From Serratia fonticola (lineage in GTDB: Bacteria > Pseudomonadota > Gammaproteobacteria > Enterobacterales > Enterobacteriaceae), in assembly GCF_006715025.1 (NCBI RefSeq), contig NZ_VFMK01000001.1, positions 558,001 through 622,000 on the forward strand: a DNA stretch of 64,000 nucleotides, in the 5' to 3' direction. Made by a program: the position numbers and the translations under genes. Positions 25,225 to 33,477 of this stretch are shown one piece after another; positions within the stretch are counted from its first letter, which is position 1; each line of letters begins with the position of its first letter. The notes beneath the pieces are model-generated. The model was given only the letters and a program-made list of their open reading frames with translations, was not told where the DNA came from and did no database searches.

Positions 25225-25739
25225 GATCTTTCCTCAAAAAGCGGGACAGCCGGGCACAGCGAGGGGCGAAATAGACAATGTCAGGCCCGGTATCGCAGTT
25301 GTCTCTGTAGGGTAAAACGCCTTTTGCGAGTTATTGGTACTGCTATGAAACTATTATATAGGCAATGACTCATTTTGATAGGTCGCCTTCGTGTCAGCAG
25401 CGTCTGCTATAGAGTGTAAAAGAGAACTGCAAACTGTGCGAAAAAGCATTTTTTATCCTGTTGAACCACGGTTGTTTATCGGGCTGCTAAATTAGACGAA
25501 GTGAGCGACAGGGCTGCAAATAAGGTGAGTAATGAGCCTGAAGTAATGCAAACTACCAAATAACCGACACCTTCTCCATAATTTATTCATAATTGATGAA
25601 TAAAGCCATTTTTGATTTTAAAATATTTACACTCCATCGCATTACTCTATATTTATCCGCATACTATTATTCTCGATGACTGGATGAGCCTGTTAATGAA
25701 CAGCGCTCCTGACGAAAAGTAATTTTTAAGGAAATGATT
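25225..25739 (+). promoter_or_regulatory. rpfR-spy intergenic region with spy promoter
   Basis: 515 bases between divergent genes. Nearest to spy, TTTACA (25626-25631) and TATATT (25648-25653) with a 16-base gap form a good sigma-70 promoter, and AAGGAA at 25728-25733 is the ribosome site. ATTCAT-N5-ATGAAT near 25587 is a short inverted repeat of unknown meaning. The remaining 300 bases show no gene. Confidence 0.5.
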
Positions 25740-26243
25740 ATGCGTAAACTGACCGCTTTATTTGTCGCTTCCACCTTAGCACTGGGTTCTGCTTCTGCTG
25801 CCTTTGCTGCCGACACCACGACTGCTCCTGCCTCTGCGACAGCGGCTGACGCAGCGCCGATGAAAATGATGCATCATAAAGGACCGGGCAGAGAAGGGCC
25901 ATTTGCTGGCCTGAACCTGACTGAACAGCAGCGTCAGCAGATGCGTGACATCATGAAAGAGTCGCACCAGAACCGTGGGCCAGGTGCAAAAGATGAACGT
26001 CAGGTTCTGCACAGCATCGTCACTTCGGACAGTTTTGATGAAGCCAAGGCAAAAGAACAAATTGATGCCATCAGCAAAGCGCAATCTGAGCGTATGCTGG
26101 CGCGTGCCAAAGCTGAAAACAAAATGTATAACCTGCTGACACCAGAGCAGAAAAAACAATACAATGAGAATTATCAGAAACGTGAGCAGAAGATGATGGA
26201 GCATATGAAAAAAATGCGCGAACAAAAGCCTGCCGCTCAATAA
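25740..26243 (+). CDS. spy: Spy/CpxP-family periplasmic chaperone
   Basis: A 167-aa exported protein: signal peptide MRKLTALFVASTLALGSASA cleaved after AFA, then an Ala/Thr-rich spacer and an all-helical LTXXQ domain with LNLTEQQRQQMRDIM near 60 and LLTPEQKKQYNEN near 136. Spy cradles unfolded proteins without ATP in the periplasm; CpxP is a close paralog that also dampens the Cpx kinase. The length and absence of a CpxP-like regulatory extension favour Spy. The ATG at 25740 fits the ribosome site better than the one at 25734. In E. coli the gene is controlled by Cpx and Bae; no clear site was found here. Confidence 0.82.
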   Translation: MRKLTALFVASTLALGSASAAFAADTTTAPASATAADAAPMKMMHHKGPGREGPFAGLNLTEQQRQQMRDIMKESHQNRGPGAKDERQVLHSIVTSDSFDEAKAKEQIDAISKAQSERMLARAKAENKMYNLLTPEQKKQYNENYQKREQKMMEHMKKMREQKPAAQ

Positions 26244-26258
26244 TGACGGTTTCTGTAA

Positions 26259-26296
26259 AAATAAAAATGCCGGGGAATTCCCCGGCATTTTTATTT
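26259..26296. terminator. Bidirectional terminator spy / UPF0261 gene
   Basis: A perfect 38-base palindrome: arms of 19 with A/T-rich ends and GCCGGGGAA/TTCCCCGGC core, giving T runs on both strands. It lies 15 bases after spy and 36 after the convergent UPF0261 gene. Confidence 0.9.
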
Positions 26297-26332
26297 AATG
26301 TTTTGACGTGTTTCCATTATCTGACACTATTT

Positions 26333-27550
26333 TTAGCCACTACAAGCAATGGCATGAAATTGTTCGATGATGACGTTAGCAAAACGGGGATCGTTGATAT
26401 GATAGGGCACTTTGATTAACCGACGTTTTTCCGTTTGTATCAGTGTCTGTTCCAGCGAGTGAACAAAAGCATCCAGCGCAGCAGGATCCCAGAACGGTTG
26501 CCCTGGTGCATCCAAAGCCGAAACGCCCCCTTCCGGTATCACAAAACGGATTTCCCCTTCGCAGTGGTTCAGCTTGTTACCAATCCAATGGCCCATATAA
26601 TCATTTTCTTCCGCCGTGGTGCGCATCAGTGTCACCTGAGTATTGTGATTATAAAAATGGCGGTCGGCGTAACGGGCGGGAATGGTTTTAGGATGGCCGA
26701 AGTTGATCATGTCCAGCGCGCCGCACGACATCACGCAAGGGATCCCGGTGCGGGCAATGGCACCAAAACGATCTTCGTTACAGGCGAGCACACCATCAAA
26801 CAGAAAATCACATACTTCGGTGGTGGTCAGATCTAATACGGCGTTGAGTAAGTGGCTATCGATCAGTTTTTCCATGGCACGGCCACCGCTGCCTGTGGCA
26901 TGAAAAACCAGGCAATCCCAATCGGCTTCAATGGCGCGGGTGACGGCTTTAATACAGGGCGTGGTAACACCGAACATGGTCAGGCCGGTGGCAGGCAAGC
27001 TATCGGCATCATCATCGATATGAAAGCGTATGGCGCCAGCAATCTGATTGGCCGCATTACTCAACACTTTGCGTGAAATCCGGTTCAACCCGGCGATATC
27101 AGTGACAGAGTAGAGCATGGCAATATCGCTGGAGCCGACGTAACCAGAAACATCTCCAGCAGCCATACTCGACACCATCAGTTTCGGCAGGCCGATAGGC
27201 AGTTGTTGCATGGCCGGTGTGATGATGGCTGTTCCACCAGAACCGCCCAGACCCAGCAGTGCGGCAACGTCATGGCGAGAAAGCATGAAACGCTCGAAAG
27301 CGATCGCCATCGCGGCAATGGCCTGGCCGCGATTATGGCAAAAAACAGCCTGTTCACCTTCAGGATGGTAACGGGCGATCTCGGCTGCGGAAACGTCAGC
27401 CTGATATTGCGAGGGAACGCCTGACGTGGAGAGATCGAGAGTCAGTGGGGGTAAACCAAGATTGACGATCAGGTTACGGACATATTCCAGTTCTTGTCCT
27501 TTAGTATCTGCTGTGGTAGCAATATAGACAAAAGCCGGGGTGTTTCTCAT
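26333..27550 (-). CDS. UPF0261 / Tm-1-like ATP-binding domain protein
   Basis: A 405-aa cytoplasmic protein of the UPF0261 family, related to the N-terminal ATP-binding domain of plant Tm-1. The N-terminus VYIATTADTKGQELEYVRNL and the glycine-rich GLGGSGGTAIITPAMQQLP are family hallmarks; FHATGSGGRAMEKLI follows around residue 220. Homologs are often next to a TIM-barrel hydrolase-like gene; none is present here. The reaction is unknown. Its promoter carries a palindromic operator and a Fur-like site, and the TetR-type regulator gene is divergent. Confidence 0.85.
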   Translation of the reverse strand: MRNTPAFVYIATTADTKGQELEYVRNLIVNLGLPPLTLDLSTSGVPSQYQADVSAAEIARYHPEGEQAVFCHNRGQAIAAMAIAFERFMLSRHDVAALLGLGGSGGTAIITPAMQQLPIGLPKLMVSSMAAGDVSGYVGSSDIAMLYSVTDIAGLNRISRKVLSNAANQIAGAIRFHIDDDADSLPATGLTMFGVTTPCIKAVTRAIEADWDCLVFHATGSGGRAMEKLIDSHLLNAVLDLTTTEVCDFLFDGVLACNEDRFGAIARTGIPCVMSCGALDMINFGHPKTIPARYADRHFYNHNTQVTLMRTTAEENDYMGHWIGNKLNHCEGEIRFVIPEGGVSALDAPGQPFWDPAALDAFVHSLEQTLIQTEKRRLIKVPYHINDPRFANVIIEQFHAIACSG

Positions 27551-27568
27551 CGCCTGTTCCTGAAAAAG

Positions 27569-27615
27569 GTTCGGACAGATGTCCGAACAGTTTGATTATA
27601 ATGATAATTATTATT
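27569..27615 (-). promoter_or_regulatory. Promoter with palindromic operator and Fur-like box
   Basis: GTTCGGACA-GA-TGTCCGAAC (27569-27588) is a perfect 9-bp-arm inverted repeat starting 18 bases upstream of the UPF0261 start, a likely operator for the divergent TetR protein. TATAAT reads on the minus strand at 27595-27600. TATAATGATAATTATTATT (27597-27615) matches 16 of 19 positions of the Fur consensus GATAATGATAATCATTATC and covers the -10. Binding is inferred. Confidence 0.65.
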
Positions 27616-27830
27616 TTAAGTATGGAACCCTGGTGTTGGACAATAAGGTACAGCCGTTTATTTTGTAGACATAATGAGACGGTAGTATCATTTATGCAAG
27701 CACTAATTTCCCTAAAGTGAGACTTTCAGCTCATTTTAGCGGTTTCTGCTTGTGTTTTACGCTGCTGGTGGGCCAGGATCTGCCGGTTACGTTTTTTATC
27801 GTATTGATTCCTCAGCTGGATGATACGAGG

Positions 27831-28481
27831 ATGCTCGAGGTTTACGTGCCAATATCCGCATTTCCTGCACCACGGGATGAGTCTTTGACGCATACCCGGG
27901 CTCGAACCCGCAATTTGCTGCTGACCAGTGCGATGGAGCTCTATGATGGTGGTGTGTTCCCTTCTATTACCGAGCTTGCAGCACATGCGCAGGTGTCTCG
28001 TGCCACTGCCTATCGCTATTTCCCCACCCAAAGTGCATTAATCTCTGCCGTTGTGGCAAAAAGCCTGGGGCCGATTCTGGAATGGAAACCTCAGGATAAC
28101 GATGCCTTGAAGCGTATTCATCAGCTGCTGGCGTTTGCTTATCCCCAGATGGAGCAGCACGAAGGGGCTTTGCGAGCCGCATTGCAATTGTCGCTACAGC
28201 AGTGGGCGCATGCCACGCCAGGCGAAAAGTTTGTACGGGGTAATCGTAAGCGGCTGCTTAAGCTGGCAGTGGAGCCTTTGCAAACCAAATTACCGCCCGA
28301 TGCCCTGCAACGCGTGATCCACGCCTTCTCGTTGATTTACGGCTCGGAAGTATTCCTGGTGCTGAAAGATATCTGGGGCTTGCAGCTCGACGATATTCAG
28401 GATGTCACCCAATGGATGGCAAAAGCGATTATCCGCCAGGCTGAAGAAGATGCGAACAGAGTGAACTTGTCAGCAAAATAA
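27831..28481 (+). CDS. TetR/AcrR-family regulator
   Basis: About 216 aa. The N-terminal HTH is FPSITELAAHAQVSRATAYRYFPTQSAL (roughly residues 46-73), the standard TetR recognition module; the C-terminal half is a helical ligand domain without recognisable specificity. The start is uncertain: the frame is open from GTG 27717, ATG 27831 has CGAGG just upstream, and GTG 27846 is also possible. The divergent UPF0261 gene with its palindromic operator is the obvious target. Confidence 0.8.
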   Translation: MLEVYVPISAFPAPRDESLTHTRARTRNLLLTSAMELYDGGVFPSITELAAHAQVSRATAYRYFPTQSALISAVVAKSLGPILEWKPQDNDALKRIHQLLAFAYPQMEQHEGALRAALQLSLQQWAHATPGEKFVRGNRKRLLKLAVEPLQTKLPPDALQRVIHAFSLIYGSEVFLVLKDIWGLQLDDIQDVTQWMAKAIIRQAEEDANRVNLSAK

Positions 28482-28512
28482 CCGTGTTTTAATGGGTTGC
28501 AGGCCGAGTTTA

Positions 28513-28538
28513 AAGGGCTGGGGATTTCCCCGGCCCTT
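28513..28538 (+). terminator. tetR terminator hairpin
   Basis: AAGGGCTGGGGA and TCCCCGGCCCTT pair around TT with one T-G wobble, 32 bases after the TetR gene; the following bases are GTTCATTG, so the T tract is poor. Confidence 0.5.
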
Positions 28539-28550
28539 GTTCATTGTGCC

Positions 28551-28589
28551 GAAAATAAAAAAACCGGTCCTCTTGCGAGGGCCCGGTTT
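28551..28589 (-). terminator. Strong minus-strand terminator without an intact gene
   Basis: AAACCGG (28561-28567) with CCTC/GAGG inside and CCGGTTT (28583-28589); reading the minus strand the stem is followed by TTTTTTTATTTT. It follows the C-terminal gene remnant at 28634-28696. Confidence 0.8.
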
Positions 28590-28633
28590 AACGATGGATA
28601 AAACGATTAGCGCTACGGCTAAACTCGCACGGC

Positions 28634-28696
28634 TTACAGCGTATCCTGAACATACTGCTGATTCAGGTACTGTGGCCGGCTTAAAGTTTCCCTGGT
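28634..28696 (-). pseudogene. C-terminal remnant of an unidentified gene
   Basis: Minus-strand codons read TRETLSRPQYLNQQYVQDTL and then TAA, followed 45 bases on by a canonical Rho-independent terminator. Upstream the frame closes at a stop near 28716 and there is no start signal. The peptide looks like a genuine protein end; I cannot name the parent gene. Best explained as the tail of a gene lost by deletion. Confidence 0.4.
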
Positions 28697-28896
28697 GCTG
28701 ATATGGTTATTATTGGTTTATAGGTCTACTATCGTTTTTATAATACGTCGCTTCTGATACCATGTTTGACTATAAAAGATGGTATGTCAAGCAAGCTATT
28801 AGGCTAAGATTGCATAATATGCTAGTTTTGATGACGTTTCACCACAGGGGTATGTCAAAGCGACTGATAAATCAGCGAAAAAGATCGAAGGATAAA

Positions 28897-29748
28897 ATGT
28901 ACAACAATCATCAAAGATTCGATTCGCAGTCGATTGCAGGCAAAGTTAGGGAACTCTTTTTGCATCATGGGATCGGCAAGCGCCAGCACGCTAAAGAGCT
29001 CAGCCGTATTCTGGATCTGAGCTTTTCTCATGCTCATCGTAAGCTGAAAGGGCAGAGCCCGTGGACGCTGGAGCAAATCAACAGTGTGGCTGTGGCGTTA
29101 GGTGAAACGCCTGCGGCAATTGTGGATATAGTTCCTGAAAGCGATACCCTCGGGCAAAGTATGGCACAGAATGCCATCTTTTCAGTTGCAGGTGTGATGC
29201 TGCCTTGTATTGGGCACATAGGTCATGAACTGCTCGGTGGCAGACAGGCGGAATATATCGGGCTGCAACAGGATGGGCAGTGGACGATTTACCGTGCTGA
29301 TGAAGCCCCGCAGGGAAAGCGCTATGGTGTTGAACTGATCGAAATCCGCCCTGGTTATATCGAAGACGATCGCCTGAATATTGCGGTGCTGGATGATGCG
29401 CATCAAGCGGCCGATGAGCTGACCAAGTATCTGAATAGCAAGGGATTCAATACGGTGGCTTTCTATGACGTCAGCAGCTTCTGTCAGGCGTTGAATAAGA
29501 GCCCGTTTGATGGCTATGTTGTCGACTGGCTGATCGGGCAGGAAACGGCGCAAAAGTGTATTGAAACCATCCGCAGCTCAGATCACCCAGACGCCCCGAT
29601 ATTGGTGCTGACCGGGCAACTGGGGACTGATTTGCGTGAATCCGAGATTGCCAAGGCAATGCGTGACTACGATGTGCTCGGCCCTTATGAAAAACCGGTG
29701 CGGCTTCACGTGATTGAAGCCGCATTACAACGCTGTTTTAATCTGTAA
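28897..29748 (+). CDS. BetR-type HTH / receiver-domain response regulator
   Basis: A 283-aa protein with reversed domain order: an N-terminal HTH (about 12-75, with HAKELSRILDLSFSHAHRKL) of the BetR type, a linker, then a receiver domain (160-283). Receiver residues are acidic D166/D167, phospho-acceptor D210 (GYVVDWL), T239 and K266 (YEKPVR). It should bind DNA under control of phosphorylation. Its stop overlaps the end of the convergent hybrid kinase gene by 11 bases, so the two are a likely cognate pair. ATG 28897 with AAGGA upstream is preferred over the longer open frame from 28762. Confidence 0.82.
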   Translation: MYNNHQRFDSQSIAGKVRELFLHHGIGKRQHAKELSRILDLSFSHAHRKLKGQSPWTLEQINSVAVALGETPAAIVDIVPESDTLGQSMAQNAIFSVAGVMLPCIGHIGHELLGGRQAEYIGLQQDGQWTIYRADEAPQGKRYGVELIEIRPGYIEDDRLNIAVLDDAHQAADELTKYLNSKGFNTVAFYDVSSFCQALNKSPFDGYVVDWLIGQETAQKCIETIRSSDHPDAPILVLTGQLGTDLRESEIAKAMRDYDVLGPYEKPVRLHVIEAALQRCFNL

Positions 29749-31525
29749 TGGCGAACAACGCAGTTAGCGAGGAGGATAATGCCTCCATGCGTACCGGTTT
29801 CATCAGATAGTCATTAAACATGGCACGTTGTTCAGCAGGCAGCAGTTCCAGCGTGTAGGCACTGATACCGATAATCGGGATATTCCGGTTCGGGCCTCGC
29901 TGGCTACGTAGCTGTTTTGCCATCGCTGCGCCATCAATACCTGGCATCTGCAAATCGAGCAGCAGTGCATCATAAGGGCGCCGCAACAGCTTCTGTAGCG
30001 CCCGCTCCGATGAATGACACAATTCATGCTGATACCCCAGCTTGTCGAGCAAGGCGACAAAGGCTTGTCCAGCGGCATGATTGTCGTCAACCACCAGGAT
30101 TTGCTGCGCTTTTTTCAACGGCATCGCCTCCGGTTGTGGGGATTTATCTGTCACTAACCCCTCACTGATCTCAACAGGGATGCTGACGATAAACGTGCTG
30201 CCTTTGCCCAGTTCGCTATATACCGTAATCGTACCGTTGAGTAATTCGACCAGGCCGTGGACGATCGCCAGTCCCATCCCAACGCCGCTGTATTGACGGG
30301 TATGGGATTGATCCAACTGGGTGAAAGGTTCAAAAATCTGCGGCAGTAAGGCGTTGTCAATGCCGATCCCGGTATCTGTCACTTCAATGATCAACGAACT
30401 GCCTGCAGGCTGGCTGCGCAGGCAACTGTGCAACGTGATTGTCCCGCTCTCGGTATATTTAAAGGCGTTAGTCAACAGATTGACCACGATTTGCCGCAGG
30501 CGCAGGGGATCGGAGGTGACTAACGTCGAGGGGAACTCCACTTCACGCACCAGTTTAATGCCCGTTTTTTGGGCCAGCATGGTGATTTCATCTGCCGTTT
30601 CATTAATTACCTGCTGGGCGTTAAACGGTACGATACGCAGTTCCATCATGCCACTGTCCAGGCGTGCATAGTCAGTGAGATCTTTCATCTGACTTTCTAT
30701 CTGCTCGGCAGCGGTTTCCAATCGGTGGAAAGTGTCACTGTGCTCGTTTGATACATGGGTATTGGTGAGTACATCAATGGCGGACATGATGCTTTGCAGC
30801 GAGGTACGCAGTTCATGGCCAATTGCCCCCAGAAAGGCGTTTTTGGTACGAATGGCCTTTTGTTCTGCCCGAATGGCTTTCGACTGCTGGCTGATGGTTT
30901 GGCGTTGCTGGCGGATCACAATCAACGTTATTGCAATCAGGGTAATCACTGAGAACATGATGATCACCAGGCCATAGAAGATGATGTGTCTTTTCTGGAT
31001 AAAATCTTCGTAGGCACTGGTACGTTGTTTAACTTCGGCATGGTCGGCGAGATTAGCCATCATGATGGCCGAGGGCTTGATTTGCTGCATGGCTAGCGAG
31101 ATTTGCCCCAAATCTACCCTTGGGCTGCTGACCAACTGATCCAACTGGTTTATCTCATCACGCATACGTTCCACGAGCTCGGGATAACCGGGCTCCTGGT
31201 ACAGTGGCAAGGTTGATTCAGAGGGGCGTGCGAGCACCGAATAGCGCGAGTACAGGATATCGAACTTCAATCGTAGATTGTCGATATCGGGTGGATTGGC
31301 GCTTTTTTGCTGTTCCACCAAGGTTTCAAATTCTGCCAGCTTGATAGCGAATTTAGCGATCGACCAAGAGTAGTTCTCTTGTGTTCCGGCAACGGCATAC
31401 AGCCCTTTTTTGGACAAGGTAGCGCTGTAGTAGTACAGCGTAACGGTTGACGCGAGCAAAAATAGTACGGCAAAGATCGCCGGAATGGCCAACCGGCCAC
31501 TGTTTTTAAATCGAACGCGTTTCAT
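29738..31525 (-). CDS. Hybrid sensor histidine kinase
   Basis: A 595-aa membrane kinase. Helix 1 (about 13-33) and helix 2 (about 180-202) enclose a 145-residue helical periplasmic sensor. HisKA follows with the phospho-accepting histidine near 236 (AIGHELRTSLQS), then HATPase_c with the N box LLTNAFKYTE and G boxes DTGIGID and GVGMGLAIV, and a C-terminal receiver with Asp near 522 (LLLDLQMPGIDG) and KP near 575. No Hpt domain is visible. Its start overlaps the SUOX-like gene stop by 4 bases (ATGA), linking the kinase to that periplasmic protein. Confidence 0.92.
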   Translation of the reverse strand: MKRVRFKNSGRLAIPAIFAVLFLLASTVTLYYYSATLSKKGLYAVAGTQENYSWSIAKFAIKLAEFETLVEQQKSANPPDIDNLRLKFDILYSRYSVLARPSESTLPLYQEPGYPELVERMRDEINQLDQLVSSPRVDLGQISLAMQQIKPSAIMMANLADHAEVKQRTSAYEDFIQKRHIIFYGLVIIMFSVITLIAITLIVIRQQRQTISQQSKAIRAEQKAIRTKNAFLGAIGHELRTSLQSIMSAIDVLTNTHVSNEHSDTFHRLETAAEQIESQMKDLTDYARLDSGMMELRIVPFNAQQVINETADEITMLAQKTGIKLVREVEFPSTLVTSDPLRLRQIVVNLLTNAFKYTESGTITLHSCLRSQPAGSSLIIEVTDTGIGIDNALLPQIFEPFTQLDQSHTRQYSGVGMGLAIVHGLVELLNGTITVYSELGKGSTFIVSIPVEISEGLVTDKSPQPEAMPLKKAQQILVVDDNHAAGQAFVALLDKLGYQHELCHSSERALQKLLRRPYDALLLDLQMPGIDGAAMAKQLRSQRGPNRNIPIIGISAYTLELLPAEQRAMFNDYLMKPVRMEALSSSLTALFAITD

Positions 31526-32016
31526 TTAATGACGATCCTGTTGATCTGCCAGATAAAGCGCGAGTTATACAGTGGGGAATTGAGTTCTGCGCCCCCGGAG
31601 TCACGAGGATAGATCAGAAATAATGGGCCAAAATCACGCACTTTCAGCATGTTTCCACCCATTTTATAGGCCAGGATCATATTGTATTTCGTGACGTCGG
31701 AGAGCGGAACATCAATGTAGTAATCGTTAAGCGCGTAGAGCGTCATCATGGTCCCTTCGGCACCCGCTTTAGCCAGAATATCTGCCAGCAAGACCCCGTC
31801 AAATTTCTCGCGAGGTGTCCATGATGTTGAGGTAGTGATGCTGTGAATCGGCATGGCAAACAGTTCGTTATCCGTAAAGACGTAGTTTTTGTTTTCCGCA
31901 TCGGTGGTATTTTTAATCTTGCCTGCGATCTCCAGGGTAAAGCTGAGCGCGTTTGATTGGACGATAAACAAAGCCAACAGCGCAAGCGTGGTATTTCTCA
32001 TCATGGTCAATAGCAT
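31522..32016 (-). CDS. Periplasmic SUOX-fold (molybdopterin-oxidoreductase-like) protein without cysteine
   Basis: A 164-aa exported protein with a signal peptide (MMRNTTLALLALFIVQSNAL). The rest resembles the sulfite oxidase-type molybdopterin-binding fold: FDGVLLADILAKAGAEG, then LNDYYIDVPLSD and DFGPLFLIYPRDSG. The protein contains no cysteine at all, so the Mo-ligating Cys is missing (TTSTSW at the equivalent point) and it is unlikely to be a redox enzyme. Being translationally coupled to the hybrid kinase, it may be a ligand-binding accessory to the sensor. The ATG at 32016 has GGAG at a suitable distance. Confidence 0.72.
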   Translation of the reverse strand: MLLTMMRNTTLALLALFIVQSNALSFTLEIAGKIKNTTDAENKNYVFTDNELFAMPIHSITTSTSWTPREKFDGVLLADILAKAGAEGTMMTLYALNDYYIDVPLSDVTKYNMILAYKMGGNMLKVRDFGPLFLIYPRDSGGAELNSPLYNSRFIWQINRIVIK

Positions 32017-32038
32017 CGGTATTTCTCCAGGCTGTGGG

Positions 32039-33073
32039 TCAGGCCCACGGTAATTCGTTCAGCCTCAGGGTGGTAAAGGCTTGCTCAACCCGGGCCAGGT
32101 CGTGCTTTCTTGCGCTGGCCTGTACGTTATTCAGCTCTGGCAGGGCGAAATATACCGGCTGGCAGAGTGGATAATCCCGCACTCGTAATTCTGGGGCAAT
32201 CGAGGTAAAAAAGGCCGTTGTCGGCACGTCATAACCGGCGGCAATATGTACGGCAGCGGTGTCTGAAGTCAGCACATAGCGAGCATGCTTCACCCAGGCC
32301 AGAAAGTCACCGGTGGTGGGTGAAAGCGGCTGAATATTGACATAGTGAGGATGATCTACCGCACCGAATCCCAGCACTGGGCAGGTGAATTTCTTCCACA
32401 GGGCATCGACCAGAGAAGTATAGGCACTGTCAGGAATGCTGCGCAGTGGCGTGCTGGCCGTTGGGCAAAACAACACGTATTCTTTATCTTGCCAGCGCTC
32501 GGGTAAGGCGGGCAGACACAACTTTTGCATCCAGCGGTTGGCCTTGGCCGTGGCAGGGATGAGAGAGGGCTCAACCCCCAGTGCCTGCAGGAAAAAATCA
32601 ATCATCGGCAAGGTAGTAAACGTTGGCCAGAACAACTGATTGCCTGTGTCGATACAAAGCTCCTGTTGGGGAATATCCTCGGCTTTCCAGGGGAGCCAGC
32701 GCATCTCTGCTATCTTGCCCGCCGCCAGATGATAAAGCTGATCGACATAGCTCGGCGCGCGCCCCGGCCGGTAGACAAGACAGCGTAGGGCGGGGTTAAG
32801 CACACGTAATGCCTCAATGGCGGTCAGGCCAATAATGGAATCTCCCAGCGTTACACCCATGCCATTAATAATGTGCACGACGTGCTTGCTGCGGTAGTCA
32901 ATGCTGAAAGGGGATGCCGCTGCGTTAAGGATGCCTCGATGGCCTGCCAGGCTAAAATAGTCACCGGAAAAACTGTCCTGTTGCTCAAGATCCCACGATG
33001 CAACCATCATACCGTCACGCGTCAGTAAACTTCCCTGGTGATATAACACGTCGTCCTTTGTTAAAACAATCAT
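32039..33073 (-). CDS. Glycosyltransferase family 9 (heptosyltransferase-like) protein
   Basis: A 344-aa GT9-like protein. The C-terminal Rossmann domain shows YVLTSDTAAVHIAAGYDVPT followed by FFTSIAPELRVRDYP, the nucleotide-sugar site of ADP-heptose transferases; the N-terminal half has NGMGVTLGDSIIGLTAIEALR. Related proteins transfer heptose to LPS core or to autotransporter adhesins. It is not in an LPS locus; it is the first gene of a minus-strand operon with the SUOX-like protein (22-base gap) and the hybrid kinase. The acceptor is unknown. Confidence 0.75.
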   Translation of the reverse strand: MIVLTKDDVLYHQGSLLTRDGMMVASWDLEQQDSFSGDYFSLAGHRGILNAAASPFSIDYRSKHVVHIINGMGVTLGDSIIGLTAIEALRVLNPALRCLVYRPGRAPSYVDQLYHLAAGKIAEMRWLPWKAEDIPQQELCIDTGNQLFWPTFTTLPMIDFFLQALGVEPSLIPATAKANRWMQKLCLPALPERWQDKEYVLFCPTASTPLRSIPDSAYTSLVDALWKKFTCPVLGFGAVDHPHYVNIQPLSPTTGDFLAWVKHARYVLTSDTAAVHIAAGYDVPTTAFFTSIAPELRVRDYPLCQPVYFALPELNNVQASARKHDLARVEQAFTTLRLNELPWA

Positions 33074-33276
33074 ACGTATAATTCTAATGGCATTTTTTTA
33101 CACCAATTTTAAAAGTTGAATTTTAGCCTACATTATTTAAACTTACTGTTTTTCAGTAGGTTATCAGTTGTGTAAGCGTGGCAGTTGTCAGCAGTTCCGC
33201 CTAGTTTACCCCGGCTATTTAATGTTGGCCCAGCAACAAAGTCTAGATACCATCAGTATCAATTTTAATCAGTTTA

Positions 33277-33477
33277 GTGGTATCAATGGCAACACTTCCC
33301 GACCAAACTACCTACGGCCTGGCTCGCCTCGCTTTCTGTGCTCTTGTTGCGTTACGGACCGCTGTTCAGGACAGTGCTGTGACTTCCCTAATGGCAGAGC
33401 ATCTTTTCATCGCCCGTTGGCTGGCTACAGCTCAAAAGCAGAAGTGTTTTCCTAAAACAGTGGTGAGTGATATTTGA
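33277..33477 (+). CDS. Possible small protein truncated by the IS element
   Basis: A 66-codon frame, with an alternative start at MATLPDQTTYGLAR. Its stop TGA is formed by the first three bases of the IS end at 33475, so the native C-terminus may be lost. No family was recognised. There is no convincing ribosome site and the frame may be spurious. Confidence 0.2.
   Translation: MVSMATLPDQTTYGLARLAFCALVALRTAVQDSAVTSLMAEHLFIARWLATAQKQKCFPKTVVSDI

Noticed and set aside
25410..25440. CpxR-like GTAAA site for spy
   Set aside because: Only one GTAAA half-site is present at about 320 bases from the gene, without a second half at the right spacing.
28492..28701. 69-codon plus-strand frame after the TetR gene
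   Set aside because: It runs through two terminator hairpins and over the minus-strand gene tail; no ribosome site.
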